The translations under genes and the position numbers were made by a program. This document shows positions 1-10,243 of a DNA stretch of 64,000 bases, piece by piece; position 1 is the stretch's first letter, and every line of letters begins with the position of its first letter. This stretch comes from Pseudomonas oryzihabitans (GTDB taxonomy: Bacteria; Pseudomonadota; Gammaproteobacteria; Pseudomonadales; Pseudomonadaceae), in NCBI RefSeq assembly GCF_006384975.1, contig NZ_CP021645.1, positions 1,826,001 to 1,890,000 of the forward strand, given 5' to 3'. A model generated the notes under the pieces. That model had not been told where the DNA came from. It made no database searches and saw only the letters and a program-made list of their open reading frames with translations.

Positions 1-845
1 ATGGCCATGCAGCGCTCGCCGCAGGAGCCGTAGGCGGCGCCCATCAGCGCATTGACGGTGTTGCCGAGGTCGGCGTCGGGCATGACCACCGCATGGTTCT
101 TGGCGCCGCCCAGGGCCTGGACGCGCTTGCCCTTGGCGGTGCCGCGGGCATAGATGTATTCGGCGATGGGAGTGGAGCCGACGAAGCTCAGCGCCTTGAC
201 CTCGGGGGCGTCGAGCAGGCCATCGACGGCTTCCTTATCGCCATGCACCACGTTGAGCACGCCCTTGGGCAGGCCGGCTTCCTCGAACAGCTGGGCGATG
301 GCCAGGGTGGAGCTGGGATCGCGCTCGCTGGGCTTGAGGATGAAGGTGTTGCCGCAGGCGATGGCCAACGGATACATCCACAGTGGCACCATGGCCGGGA
401 AGTTGAAGGGGGTGATGCCAGCGACCACGCCCAGGGGCTGGAAGTCGGACCAGGTGTCGATGCTGGGGCCGGCGTTGCGGTTGTATTCGCCCTTGAGCAA
501 TTCGGGCGCGGCGGTGGCGTATTCGACATTTTCGATACCACGGCGCAGTTCGCCGGCGGCATCTTCCAGGGTCTTGCCGTGCTCTTCGCTGATCAGCTGG
601 ACCAGGCGTGCTTCGTTGCTTTCCAGCAGTTGCTTGAAGCGGAACAGCACCTGGGCGCGCTTGGCCGGCGGGGTGTTGCGCCAGGCCGGATAGGCCGCCT
701 GGGCGGCGTCGATGGCCTGCTGCAGGGTGGCGGCATCGGCCAGGGGCACTTCGCGGATCACCGCGCCGGTGGAGGGGTTGTAGACCGGTGCACGGCGGCT
801 GCCACCGTCGACCAGTTGGCCGCCGATGAGATGCTTGAGGCTCAT
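1..845 (-). CDS. mmsA: CoA-acylating methylmalonate-semialdehyde dehydrogenase, partial (C-terminus beyond window)
   Basis: The first 281 residues of an aldehyde dehydrogenase superfamily protein read from an ATG at 845, with AAGGAG about 8 bases upstream. The open frame runs off the window edge, so about 220 C-terminal residues are missing (family about 500). Visible are the NAD-fold stretch with ITPFNFPAMVP and, at the very edge, GERCMA, which carries the catalytic cysteine of the MmsA type. The family oxidises malonate or methylmalonate semialdehyde to acetyl- or propionyl-CoA. It lies 57 bases downstream of an omega-amino-acid transaminase on the same strand. The pair is therefore expected to turn beta-alanine into malonate semialdehyde and then acetyl-CoA. 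Assignment to MmsA over other aldehyde dehydrogenases rests on the cysteine motif and this neighbour. Confidence 0.9.
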   Translation of the reverse strand, partial: MSLKHLIGGQLVDGGSRRAPVYNPSTGAVIREVPLADAATLQQAIDAAQAAYPAWRNTPPAKRAQVLFRFKQLLESNEARLVQLISEEHGKTLEDAAGELRRGIENVEYATAAPELLKGEYNRNAGPSIDTWSDFQPLGVVAGITPFNFPAMVPLWMYPLAIACGNTFILKPSERDPSSTLAIAQLFEEAGLPKGVLNVVHGDKEAVDGLLDAPEVKALSFVGSTPIAEYIYARGTAKGKRVQALGGAKNHAVVMPDADLGNTVNALMGAAYGSCGERCMA

Positions 846-902
846 GAAGGGACTCCTTGTACGAGAGGCAGGCGCTCCGCGGTGGGAGCGCCGGAGAGGG
901 GA

Positions 903-2249
903 TCAGTCGAGGCGGTTCAGGACATCGCCGACGGCGGCGAAGACGCGGTCCAGGTCCTCGATCTTGGCGTTGAAGGTGGGCCCAAATTGCAGGGTGTCAC
1001 CGCCAAAGCGGACATAGAAACCGGCCTTCCATAGGGCGATGCCGGCCTCGAAGGGACGGATCACCGCATCGCCATCGCGCGGGGCGAGCTGGAGGGCGCC
1101 GGACAGGCCGCAGTTGCGGATGTCCACCACGTGCTTGGCTCCCTTGAGGCCATGTAGCGAGGCTTCGAATTTCGGCGCCAGCTCGGCGGCCTGCTGCACC
1201 AGGTTTTCCCGCTCCAGCAGTTCCAGCGCCGCCAGGCCCGCGGCGCAGGCGACCGGATGCGCCGAGTAGGTGTAGCCATGGGGGAATTCCACCATGTGCT
1301 CGGGCGTGGCCTGGTTCATGAAGGTGTCGTAGATGGCGCTGCTGGCGATCACCGCGCCCAGGGGCACGGCACCGTTGGTGACCTGCTTGGCCACGTTCAT
1401 GATATCCGGCGTCACGCCGAAGAATTCGGCACCGGTGTGGCGACCCATGCGGCCGAAGGCGGTGATGACCTCGTCGAAGATCAGCAGGATGTCGTGCTGG
1501 GTGCAGATCTCGCGCAGGCGCTGCAGATAGCCCACCGGCGGCACGATCACCCCGGCCGAACCGGACATGGGCTCGACGATGACCGCGGCGATGTTGGAGG
1601 CATCGTGCAGCTCGATCAGCTTGAGCAGCTCGTTGGCCAGCTCGACGCCGCCGGTCTCGGCCATGCCTTTGGTAAAGGCCAGGCCCGGTTGCAGGGTGTG
1701 CGGCAGGTGGTCGACGTCCATGAAGGAGCCGTACAGCTTCCGGTTGCCGCCGATGCCACCCAGGCTGGTGCCGGCGATGTTGACGCCGTGGTAGCCACGG
1801 GCGCGGCCGATCAGCTTGGTCTTGGCCGGCTGGCCCTTGATGCGCCAGTAGGCGCGGGCCAGCTTGACCGAGGTATCAGCGCTCTCGGAGCCCGAACCGG
1901 TGAAGAAGACATGATCGAGACCGGCCGGAGTCAGTTCGGCCATCTTCTCGGCCAGTTGGAAGGACAGCGGATGACCGTACTGGAAGCCCGGCGAGTAGTC
2001 GAGGGTGCCCAGTTGGCGCGCCACGGCCTCCTGGATCTCCTTGCGCGAGTGCCCGGCGCCGCAGGTCCAGAGGCCGGAGAGGCTGTCATAGATGCGCCGG
2101 CCCTGGTCGTCGGTCAACCAACTGCCCTCGGCGGCCACCACGATGCGCGGGTCTTTCTGGAAGGCGCGATTGGCGGTGAAGGGCATCCAGTGGGCGCGCA
2201 GGTTGAGCTGGGCGGCGACGGGCGGGGTGACGGTCAGCGGCTGGTTCAT
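903..2249 (-). CDS. omega-amino acid (beta-alanine)-pyruvate aminotransferase
   Basis: A 448-residue class III PLP-dependent aminotransferase, colinear with the Pseudomonas putida beta-alanine:pyruvate transaminase (about 449 residues). Visible are the N-terminal HWMPFTANR, SLSGLWTCGAGH near 57-67, the phosphate-binding TGSGSES (117-123), the cofactor-ring aspartate in IFDEV (D259) and the Schiff-base lysine in NVAKQ (K288). The conserved C-terminal VRFGGDTLQFGPTF is intact. It transfers the amino group of beta-alanine or related omega-amino acids to pyruvate, giving malonate semialdehyde, the substrate of the mmsA product next in the operon. No strong ribosome binding site is visible before 2249, but the start matches the homologue. 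Substrate range cannot be read from sequence; the gene is often called bauA or an omega-transaminase. Confidence 0.92.
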   Translation of the reverse strand: MNQPLTVTPPVAAQLNLRAHWMPFTANRAFQKDPRIVVAAEGSWLTDDQGRRIYDSLSGLWTCGAGHSRKEIQEAVARQLGTLDYSPGFQYGHPLSFQLAEKMAELTPAGLDHVFFTGSGSESADTSVKLARAYWRIKGQPAKTKLIGRARGYHGVNIAGTSLGGIGGNRKLYGSFMDVDHLPHTLQPGLAFTKGMAETGGVELANELLKLIELHDASNIAAVIVEPMSGSAGVIVPPVGYLQRLREICTQHDILLIFDEVITAFGRMGRHTGAEFFGVTPDIMNVAKQVTNGAVPLGAVIASSAIYDTFMNQATPEHMVEFPHGYTYSAHPVACAAGLAALELLERENLVQQAAELAPKFEASLHGLKGAKHVVDIRNCGLSGALQLAPRDGDAVIRPFEAGIALWKAGFYVRFGGDTLQFGPTFNAKIEDLDRVFAAVGDVLNRLD

Positions 2250-2715
2250 GACGGGGGCTCGGGCGTGGACAGTGAATCCGCAGAGTGCGCCAGGTCTTGC
2301 GTGAGTTAAATGATTTTTTTCTTGCGCTTACAGGTAAAAAAACTCAACAAAACACTGAAGTCTTCACGCGGGCTGCAGCGGTGGCTTCCTCTCTCCATGC
2401 CAATGCACCGCCTGGAAAACACCCATTCCAGAGCGGTCTAGCGATCTGTTGTCACAGCGCGGAAACATGCAGAAAAGAATAAAAATTAATGAAAATCAGT
2501 TACTTGCCTGAAACGCCTTAAGCTAGCCGCCCGCCGCTGTAGTCCCGTGGCGCCGAGGCACCTCGCCTCACCTCTCTTCCCGGCACGTAGTCCTGCCGGG
2601 CGCGGTAGCCTGTCCGCCGTCTCTGCCGCGTAGCCCATCTCATCCGCTGTTCGTGCCCGTGCCCCTCTCTCGAGGCGTAGCGCGTGGCCAGCCTATTCCT
2701 CAAGGAAACCTCCCC
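2250..2715. other. 466-bp divergent intergenic region
   Basis: This non-coding stretch separates the aminotransferase (minus) from the acyltransferase (plus). It has AT-rich patches at about 2308-2345 and 2478-2505 and a 7-bp inverted repeat CCCGGCA/TGCCGGG at 2579-2585 and 2594-2600. Promoters for both flanking genes should lie here. I found no convincing sigma54 or sigma70 pair and no conserved small ORF. Confidence 0.5.
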
Positions 2716-3714
2716 ATGCTGATTCAGCTCAACTGGATCCGCGGCCTGGCGGCCGTTCTCATCGTGTTCCACCATATGACCGTGGGCAGCTACCAGACCA
2801 CCGAACACCAGCAGATCGCCCTGAATCTGCTGTCGCTGGAAACCACCTGCATCTTCGTCGCGCTCTCGGGCTTCTTCTTTCGCTACAACCTCGGTAAGTA
2901 CAGCTACCGGGTCTACCTGGGCAAGAAGCTGCAAAACGTCATCCTGCCCTATCTGCTGATCTCGATCCCCGCCGTGCTGCTCTATGTCTCCGGACTCAAG
3001 CAGGAGCACGAGTGGATCGACATGAACGCCTTCCATGACTGGCCGCCCTTCGCCCAGACCGCGCTGCTGCTGGCCACCGGCGCTCACCTGGGCCCGCTGT
3101 GGTTCATCCCGGCGCTGACGCTGATCTTCCTACTGGCGCCGGCTCTCGAATGGCTGGTTGCCCGCGGCCTGCTACCTGCCGCGACCCTGGTCGGCCTGCT
3201 CTATTTCCTGATCTCCGAGCGCCCGGCCAACGACGCCGATCCGCTGCTGGCGGCGCTGCATTTCCTGCCGATCTACCTGTGCGGCATGCTGGCCTGCGAG
3301 CAGCGTGAACACCTGCAACGGCCGCAGGCGCGCTATTGGCTGCTGGCCGCCCTGCTGCTGCTGAGCGGCGCGGCGGTGCTCGACAGCGCCTTCTATGGAT
3401 TGCAGAAGCTGGCGCTGTGCCTGTTGCTGTTCGCCGTGTTCAGCCAGCAGGTCGAGGCGCCGGCCCGTGCCGAAGGTCGCCTGAAGAAGGGGATGGCCCT
3501 GCTCGGTGCCTACAGCTTCGCCATCTACTTCCTCCACGGCTATCTGGCCGGTGCCTATCGCCTCCTAGGCAGACTGCTGGGTGAGCAGAATTTCGCCCAG
3601 TACCTGGGTACCCGCCTCTGCCTGACGTTGATCACCCTACTGGTCTGCATCGCCGCGGTCCGGATGGTCAAGCAACTCACCCCGCAGCGCAGCCGGGTGC
3701 TGATCGGCGCCTGA
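2716..3714 (+). CDS. acyltransferase family 3 (OafA/NodX-like) membrane protein
   Basis: A 332-residue polytopic membrane protein of the acyltransferase-3 family. The ATG at 2716 is preferred over the open-frame start at 2653 because AAGGAAA lies about 8 bases before it and the family begins with the short LIQLNWIRG motif. The family arginine (R9) and paired histidines (H19, H20) lie in and after the first helix. About ten hydrophobic segments follow, including LLISIPAVLLYVSG, LWFIPALTLIFLL and AIYFLHGYLAGAY. Relatives acetylate or succinylate sugars of O-antigen, exopolysaccharide or other envelope glycans at the inner membrane. It stands alone between catabolic genes, so its substrate is unknown. 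Confidence 0.8.
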   Translation: MLIQLNWIRGLAAVLIVFHHMTVGSYQTTEHQQIALNLLSLETTCIFVALSGFFFRYNLGKYSYRVYLGKKLQNVILPYLLISIPAVLLYVSGLKQEHEWIDMNAFHDWPPFAQTALLLATGAHLGPLWFIPALTLIFLLAPALEWLVARGLLPAATLVGLLYFLISERPANDADPLLAALHFLPIYLCGMLACEQREHLQRPQARYWLLAALLLLSGAAVLDSAFYGLQKLALCLLLFAVFSQQVEAPARAEGRLKKGMALLGAYSFAIYFLHGYLAGAYRLLGRLLGEQNFAQYLGTRLCLTLITLLVCIAAVRMVKQLTPQRSRVLIGA

Positions 3715-3767
3715 GGCGGGTCGCTGGCGCCGGTCTTGGCAGAGCCTTATGCTGTCCCGCATTTGCG

Positions 3768-4697
3768 GTGGCAGTCATGAAGACGACGCGCAAGGCCCTG
3801 CTCGCCCAGGTCGGCGATTTCGAGATCCGTCTGCTGCGGCTGTTCAAGACGGTGGTGGAATGCGGCAGCTTCACCGCTGCCGAAGGCCGGCTGGGCATCA
3901 CCCGCTCGGCCATCAGCCTGCACATGAACGATCTGGAGAAGCGCCTGGGCATGCGTCTCTGCCAGCGTGGTCGCGCGGGCTTTTCCCTGACCGACGAAGG
4001 TCGCGAGGTGCTCAAGGCCAGCCAGTCGCTGTTCGCCGCCCTGGAAGGCTTTCGCAGCGAGGTCAACCAGTTGCACCAGCACCTGCGCGGCGAGCTGAAC
4101 CTGGGCATCATCAACAACCTGGTCACCCAGCCACGCATGCGCATCACCCACGCCCTGGCCGCCCTCAAGCGCGCCGCACCGGGCGTGCTGGTGAACATCG
4201 GCATGACCCTACCCGGCGAGATCGAGACCGGGGTACTCGACGGCCATCTGCACCTGGGCGTGCTGCCGCTGATCAATGCCCTGGCCGGCCTGGAATACCT
4301 GCCACTCTACGAGGAGCGCGCTCTGCTCTACTGCAGCCGTGCCCATCCACTGTTCGAAGTGGCCGACGATGCGCTGGATGAGCGTGTCCTGGCGGCGCAG
4401 GACGCGGTCGGGCCCAATCACCTGCTCAACCAGGACGGCCACGAGCGCCATGCCGCACTGAACTGCACGGCGCGCGCCTCGGATCGCGAAGGGGTGGCCT
4501 TTCTCATTCTCACCGGCTGCTATATCGGCTACCTGCCTGACCACGTCGCCCAGCCCTGGGTAGTCCAGGGCCAGCTGCGCGCCCTCGATCCCGAGCGTTT
4601 CCACTTCGACACCACCCTGGCCGCCGTCACCCGCAAGGGTCGGCGACCGAATCTGGTGCTGGAGCGCTTTCTCGAAGCCCTGGCCGAGACCGTCTAG
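3768..4697 (+). CDS. LysR-family transcriptional regulator
   Basis: A 309-residue LysR-type regulator. The N-terminal winged helix-turn-helix (about 17-80) contains LLRLFKTVVECGSFTAAEGRLGITRSAISLHM, interrupted here only for description; the remainder is an effector-binding domain. The open frame begins with GTG at 3768, and an in-frame ATG lies three codons later at 3777; neither has a clear ribosome binding site. The stop codon overlaps the stop of the convergent SDR gene inside the palindrome CTAG (4694-4697). Possible targets are the adjacent genes or the beta-alanine pair, but nothing in the sequence decides. The gene is full length. Confidence 0.85.
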   Translation: MAVMKTTRKALLAQVGDFEIRLLRLFKTVVECGSFTAAEGRLGITRSAISLHMNDLEKRLGMRLCQRGRAGFSLTDEGREVLKASQSLFAALEGFRSEVNQLHQHLRGELNLGIINNLVTQPRMRITHALAALKRAAPGVLVNIGMTLPGEIETGVLDGHLHLGVLPLINALAGLEYLPLYEERALLYCSRAHPLFEVADDALDERVLAAQDAVGPNHLLNQDGHERHAALNCTARASDREGVAFLILTGCYIGYLPDHVAQPWVVQGQLRALDPERFHFDTTLAAVTRKGRRPNLVLERFLEALAETV

Positions 4698-5422
4698 TTG
4701 GGGCTGCGGGTCGGGCGGATGACGATCTCGTTGACGTCCACCTCGTCCGGTTGCTCAATGGCATAGCGCACCGCCCGGCCAATGGCGTCGGGTTGCAGGG
4801 CGATGGCGCGGTAGTCGTCCATCATCGCCCGCGCGGCAGGATCGCTGATGGTCGAGGCCAGCTCGCTTTCCACCACGCCCGGATGGATGCAGGTGACGCG
4901 CAGGTCGTCCCGCTCCTGGCGCAGCCCTTCGGAGATCGCCCGCACCGCATGCTTGGTGGCGCAATAGACCGCCGCTGTGGGCACCACCGACAGGGCGCCG
5001 ATGGAGCCGAGATTGATGACGTGGCCGGCGCCGCGAGCGGTGAATTCCGGCAATACCGCGGCGATGCCGTTGAGCACGCCCTTGATATTGACGTCGACCA
5101 TGCGCATCCACTCCTCGGTCTTGAGCGAGGCCAGGGGCGACAGCGGCATGATGCCGGCGTTGTTGACGATGACGTCCACCCGCCCCCAACGCTCGCGGGC
5201 GGCCGCGACGAAGGCGGACACGTCGGTGGCGTCGGTGACGTCCAGCCGGCGGCACGCCGCTTCGCCACCTGCGGCGTTGATTTCGGCGGCCAGGGCTTCC
5301 AGCCGTTCGCTGCGGCGGGCGCCGAGCAGCAGCCTGCAGCCGGCGGCGCCCAGTTCGCGGGCGATACCCGCGCCTATGCCACTGGAGGCGCCGGTGATGA
5401 GTACGACCTTGTTGATAGCCAT
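4694..5422 (-). CDS. short-chain dehydrogenase/reductase (SDR)
   Basis: A 242-residue classical SDR oxidoreductase. The cofactor motif TGASSGIG is at 10-17, NNAG at 87-90, and the catalytic set is S140, Y153 and K157 (in YCATK). R36-R37 after the second beta strand suggests NADP preference. The ATG at 5422 follows GGAGGA (rc of 5426-5437), a good ribosome binding site. It diverges from the truncated lysR gene at 5588, the usual layout for a LysR regulator and its target oxidoreductase. The substrate is unknown. The protein resembles the YdfG/serine-3-dehydrogenase-like SDRs often annotated simply as SDR family oxidoreductase. Confidence 0.88.
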   Translation of the reverse strand: MAINKVVLITGASSGIGAGIARELGAAGCRLLLGARRSERLEALAAEINAAGGEAACRRLDVTDATDVSAFVAAARERWGRVDVIVNNAGIMPLSPLASLKTEEWMRMVDVNIKGVLNGIAAVLPEFTARGAGHVINLGSIGALSVVPTAAVYCATKHAVRAISEGLRQERDDLRVTCIHPGVVESELASTISDPAARAMMDDYRAIALQPDAIGRAVRYAIEQPDEVDVNEIVIRPTRSPN

Positions 5423-5587
5423 GGAGGAATCCTCTGTGATGGTTCGGAGCCCCTGGACGGTACAGCCGCCTGCTACCTGCCCCCCGGTACAAGGAGGTGA
5501 CGGTCAAGGGTTGCCACCACCTTAGCCATCGCCCATTGTCGTGATAACTCCACCATTCCTGACCGACGTGGTTAGCTAGACTTACCA

Positions 5588-6346
5588 ATGCCTACCGATC
5601 TGAATCTACTCAAGGTCTTCGTCGTGGTGGCCACGGCCGAGAACTTCCGCGTGGCGGCCGATCGCCTGGGGGTCAGCCGCTCCGCGGTCAGCCAGGCCAT
5701 CCGCCGGCTGGAAGACGAACTGGGCAGTTCCCTGGTGCAGCGCACCACCCGCAGCGTGCGCCTGACCGAAGCGGGTGAGCGCCTGCATCGGCAGGTGGCT
5801 GGCCCCCTGTCCGGCCTGCTCGGCGCCCTGGACGAGGCCAGCTACGCCGGACCACCCCGGGGATTGCTGCGGGTCGCCGTCACCTCCATCGCCGAGCGCT
5901 TTCTCGATGGGCCCCTGCTGGCCGGCTTCGTCGAGGCCTATCCGGAGGTGACGCTGGACATCACCGTCACCGACGAGGAATTCGATATCGTCGCGCGCGG
6001 CTTCGATGCCGGCGTGCGGCTGGGCGAGGTGATCGAGCAGGACATGATCGCCATCGCGGTGACAGGTGCGCAGCGCGAGGTGGCGGTGGCGACCCCGGCC
6101 TACTTCGCCCGGCATGGGCGCCCGACCCATCCACGGGAACTGGCCAACCACCGTTGCATCGGCTGGCGCCCAGCGCCGGAGGTGGCGCCTTGGCGCTGGG
6201 AGTTCAGCGAAGCGGGCCGCGCCTTCGATGTGGCGGTATCGCCGCGGATCACCACCAACGACATGCTGCTGATGATCCGCACGGCGCTCGCCGGCGGCGG
6301 CATCACCTTCGGCATGGAGGACACCTTCCGGCCCCATCTAGTGTAG
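5588..6346 (+). pseudogene. LysR-family regulator truncated by IS3-family insertion
   Basis: 252 codons of a LysR regulator. The N-terminal DNA-binding helix-turn-helix (about 4-63, with FRVAADRLGVSRSAVSQAI) and most of the effector domain are normal. The frame ends at a TAG (6344-6346) lying within the left inverted repeat of the IS element. Family members with this layout are about 295-305 residues, so about 45-50 C-terminal residues are gone. No matching LysR tail appears beyond the other IS end at 7593. The insertion was therefore accompanied by loss of the 3' end. A stable DNA-binding form might still be made, but autoregulation and effector response are probably damaged. It is divergent from the SDR gene, its likely target. 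Confidence 0.85.
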
Positions 6347-6368
6347 TGGTCAAGTTTTGGTGGACACC
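6342..6368 (+). repeat. IS3-family inverted repeat, OrfB end
   Basis: This is a 27-base terminal repeat starting TGTAGTGGTC and ending GGTGGACACC. It matches the other end of the element apart from a central stretch. Its first bases supply the TAG that now ends the interrupted lysR reading frame. Confidence 0.88.
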
Positions 6369-6381
6369 GGGATAGGGGATT

Positions 6382-7559
<1,178 letters not shown>

Positions 7560-7566
7560 CTATCGA

Positions 7567-7593
7567 GGTGTCCACGAGAATTAGGCCACTACA
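7567..7593 (-). repeat. IS3-family inverted repeat, OrfA end
   Basis: Read on the minus strand, this repeat starts TGTAGTGGCC and ends CGTGGACACC. It is the partner of the repeat at 6342-6368. It lies 11 bases outside the OrfA start, so it probably also contains or adjoins the transposase promoter. Confidence 0.88.
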
Positions 7594-7624
7594 AGCGTGG
7601 GGTCTGGGATTGCCCTCTCCCCGG

Positions 7625-7776
7625 CCCTCTCCCGGAGGGAGAGGGGGCGCACCGCTCAGCTCAGACGTAGGGTGGAAAACGGCGCAGCCTTTTCCACCTG
7701 GTGCGAAGGCAGACCGTTGGGCTTCGGCGATGGAGCTGCCTCAACCCAACCTACAGGATGCGTAGGTTGGGTTGAG
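7625..7776. repeat. cluster of three dispersed intergenic hairpin repeats
   Basis: Three perfect inverted repeats lie in a row between the IS element and the HAD gene. They are CCCTCTCCC/GGGAGAGGG (7625-7645), GGTGGAAAA/TTTTCCACC around CGGCGCAGCC (7671-7698), and a 15-bp stem CTCAACCCAACCTAC with its complement (7740-7776). The middle one shares 18 consecutive bases with a hairpin at 19046-19070. These look like the short interspersed repeats common in Pseudomonas intergenic DNA. They may also terminate transcription of the pentose phosphate operon ending at 7804. Confidence 0.8.
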
Positions 7777-7803
7777 CGCAGCGAAGCCCAACAGGCAGGG
7801 CCC

Positions 7804-8607
7804 TCAGCTCCCCAGAATCCACCGATCGATGGCCACGGCCACGCCGTCCTCCTGGTTGCTGGCGGTCACCTGGTCCGCGGCTTCCCGTACGGCTACGCCG
7901 GCCTGCCCCATGGCGATGGCCAGGCCCGCCTGGCGGAACATGGGGACGTCGTTGCTGCCATCGCCGATGGCCGCCGTGCGCGCCACGGGCACGCCCGCGG
8001 CCTGGGCCAGTTCGATCAGGGCGTCGCCCTTGTTGGCCTTGGGATGGGTGATGTCCAGGTAATAGAGCTGGGAGCGCAGCACCGTGGCTCCCTCCCCCAG
8101 TCGCTCGCCCAGCTTACCTTCCAGGGCTTCGAGACCCGCGTGATCGCTACCAGCGGCAACGATCTTGTCGACGCGGTCCAGGTAGGGTTCGAAGGAGTCC
8201 ACCACCGTCGGCCCATAGCCCAGCGCCCGCGTCTCACGGGGGACGTAGGGTCCCTCGGGATCGCGCGTCAGCCAGAGGTCATCGGCGAACAGCCAGACCT
8301 CGAAGGCCTCGCGCTCCAGGCGCTGCAGCACCTGGCGGGTGACGTCCTCGGCCAGCCGATGGGCGTGGATCAGGCTGCCATCCGCCTGCACCAGATTGCC
8401 GCCATTGAAGCCGGCCACTGGCTGCTGGATGCCCAACCGCTGCACCAGCGGCAGCAACGCTCGCGGCGGGCGACTGCTGACCAGGGTGATGGCCTTGCCG
8501 GCGGCCTGCAGCCGCGCGACGGCGGCGATCACCGTCTCGCTCAGGCTCTTGTCGTCGCGCACCAGGGTGCCGTCGATATCCGACACCAACAGGTCGATGG
8601 GCGTCAT
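7804..8607 (-). CDS. Cof-type HAD-IIB family hydrolase (sugar-phosphate phosphatase-like)
   Basis: A 267-residue haloacid dehalogenase superfamily phosphatase. The nucleophile motif is DIDGT (D10, D12). The lysine and aspartate motifs appear as NKGDAL and GDGSNDVPMF near the C-terminus, and the cap between them is the IIB type. I place the start at the ATG at 8607, which overlaps the zwf stop as ATGA and implies coupled translation; an upstream in-frame ATG at 8622 is possible. Members dephosphorylate sugar phosphates or pyridoxal phosphate. Being the last gene of a pentose phosphate operon suggests a sugar phosphate or housekeeping 'damage' substrate, which is inference. It does not resemble a 6-phosphogluconolactonase. 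Confidence 0.85.
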   Translation of the reverse strand: MTPIDLLVSDIDGTLVRDDKSLSETVIAAVARLQAAGKAITLVSSRPPRALLPLVQRLGIQQPVAGFNGGNLVQADGSLIHAHRLAEDVTRQVLQRLEREAFEVWLFADDLWLTRDPEGPYVPRETRALGYGPTVVDSFEPYLDRVDKIVAAGSDHAGLEALEGKLGERLGEGATVLRSQLYYLDITHPKANKGDALIELAQAAGVPVARTAAIGDGSNDVPMFRQAGLAIAMGQAGVAVREAADQVTASNQEDGVAVAIDRWILGS

Positions 8608-10160
8608 GCCAGTTTGTGCCATGAATAGCCGTCCTTCTTCAGAAGTTCATCGGCGCCGGCGGGGCCGGCACTACCCGCGGCATAGCTTTCCACCTCGCCC
8701 CCCTGCTTCCAGGCATCGAGGAAGGGTTGCACCGCACGCCAGCCATTCTCGATGTTGTCGGCGCGCTGGAACAGGGTCTGGTCGCCGATCAGGGAGTCGT
8801 AGATCAGCGTCTCGTAACCAGTGGAAGGCTGCATCTCGAAGAAATCCGAGTAGGCGAAGCCCATGCGGATGTTTTCCAGCTCCACGAGCGGCCCAGGGCG
8901 CTTGGCGTGGAAGTCGAACCACATGCCTTCGTCCGGCTGGATCTGGATGATCAGGTAGTTGGGCCGCATGCGGTCGATCTTGGTGTCGCGGAACTGAGCA
9001 TAGGGCGCGTGCTTGAAGCAGATGGCGATCTCGGTGTCGCGCACCGCCAAACGCTTGCCGGTACGCAGGTAGAAGGGCACCCCCGCCCAGCGCCAGTTAT
9101 CGACGAACAACTTGAGCGCCACATAGGTCTCGGTCTGGCTCTCGGGATCGACGTTGTCTTCCTCGCGATAGCCCTTCACCGCCTTGCCGTTCATAGTGCC
9201 GGCGGCATACTGCCCCCGCACCGAGTTGGCCAGGGCCTCTTCGACGGTCTGGGGACGGATGGCGCTGACCACCTTGGCCTTTTCATCGCGCACCGAGGTG
9301 GCATTGAAGGACGCTGGCGGCTCCATGGCGACCATGGCCAGCAGTTGGAACAGGTGGTTGGGCACCATGTCCCTCAGGGTGCCGGTCTTCTCGTAGAAGT
9401 CGCCACGCGCTTCCACCCCCACCGTCTCGGCGGCGGTGATCTGCACGTGGTCGATGTAGTGGTTGTTCCAGAACGACTCGAACAGGGCGTTGGAAAACCG
9501 GCTGACCAGGATGTTCTGCACCGTCTCCTTGCCCAGGTAGTGGTCGATTCGATAGATCTGCTTCTCGTCCATGCTCGCCAGCAGCCGCTGGTTGAGCGCC
9601 TGGGCACTGGCCAGGTCGGCGCCGAAGGGTTTTTCCACCACCAGCCGGCGATAGGCGTCTTCGCGTTCCTCCAAGAGCCCGGCCTTGCCGAGGCGCTCGG
9701 CCACTTCACCAAAGAAACGCGCCGCGGTGGCCAGGTAGAAGACGGCGTTGCCGGTCTCGGCCTGGGCGATACGCTCACCCACCGCCTGGTAGGTGGCGTC
9801 TTCGAGGAAGTCACCCTGTAGATAGCGGATGCGGCTGCGCAGCCGACCCCAGAGGTCGGCGTCCAGCGCCTCGTCACGGGACTTGCCCTTGGCTTCGGCC
9901 TGATCGCGGATGAAGGCCTCCAGCCGGTCGGCGAAGCCTTCATCGGTGTTGGGATTGTGGTCGACCCCGACGATGAGGGTGCGCTCGTCCAACAGGCCAT
10001 CACGCAGCAAGTTGTACAGCGAAGGCATCAGCAGTCGCTTCACCAGATCGCCGCTGGCACCGAACAGGAACAGCGTGGCCGGCGGCGCGGTGGGAGCTTT
10101 CGTGCAGGAACGGCGCTCCTGGGGAGCGGTGTTGGGGGTGACGGCAGGAGACTCGGTCAT
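8604..10160 (-). CDS. zwf: glucose-6-phosphate 1-dehydrogenase
   Basis: A 518-residue glucose-6-phosphate dehydrogenase. It oxidises glucose 6-phosphate to 6-phosphoglucono-1,5-lactone with NAD(P)+. The dinucleotide motif GASGDLVKR is at 34-42, EKPFG at 176-180, and the substrate-binding active site RIDHYLGK at 204-211. The C-terminal substrate domain (YLRTGKRL, FKHAPY) is complete. The N-terminus carries about 25 extra low-complexity residues (Thr/Pro/Ala) before the Rossmann fold, compared with usual 485-490 residue enzymes. A later start is therefore possible, although no good internal methionine is present. It lies 83 bases after gnd and is coupled to the HAD gene by ATGA. Pseudomonas often has several zwf paralogues; this one belongs to a pentose phosphate operon rather than to edd-glk or hexR. 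Confidence 0.95.
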   Translation of the reverse strand: MTESPAVTPNTAPQERRSCTKAPTAPPATLFLFGASGDLVKRLLMPSLYNLLRDGLLDERTLIVGVDHNPNTDEGFADRLEAFIRDQAEAKGKSRDEALDADLWGRLRSRIRYLQGDFLEDATYQAVGERIAQAETGNAVFYLATAARFFGEVAERLGKAGLLEEREDAYRRLVVEKPFGADLASAQALNQRLLASMDEKQIYRIDHYLGKETVQNILVSRFSNALFESFWNNHYIDHVQITAAETVGVEARGDFYEKTGTLRDMVPNHLFQLLAMVAMEPPASFNATSVRDEKAKVVSAIRPQTVEEALANSVRGQYAAGTMNGKAVKGYREEDNVDPESQTETYVALKLFVDNWRWAGVPFYLRTGKRLAVRDTEIAICFKHAPYAQFRDTKIDRMRPNYLIIQIQPDEGMWFDFHAKRPGPLVELENIRMGFAYSDFFEMQPSTGYETLIYDSLIGDQTLFQRADNIENGWRAVQPFLDAWKQGGEVESYAAGSAGPAGADELLKKDGYSWHKLA

Positions 10161-10243
10161 GACAGGGCCTTAGCCACGAGGGCGGCGGGTGCCGTCCCCC
10201 GGGCGCGGCCCGTGGCCGCTCCACAGGGGGAACGGCCGAGATT

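Noticed and set aside
1257-2309. 350-codon plus-strand open frame opposite the aminotransferase
   Set aside because: A high-GC shadow frame with Gly/His/Asp bias; the minus-strand frame encodes a complete known enzyme.
4755-5588. 277-codon frame overlapping the SDR gene on the same strand
   Set aside because: Arg-rich out-of-frame reading of the SDR gene with no family resemblance.
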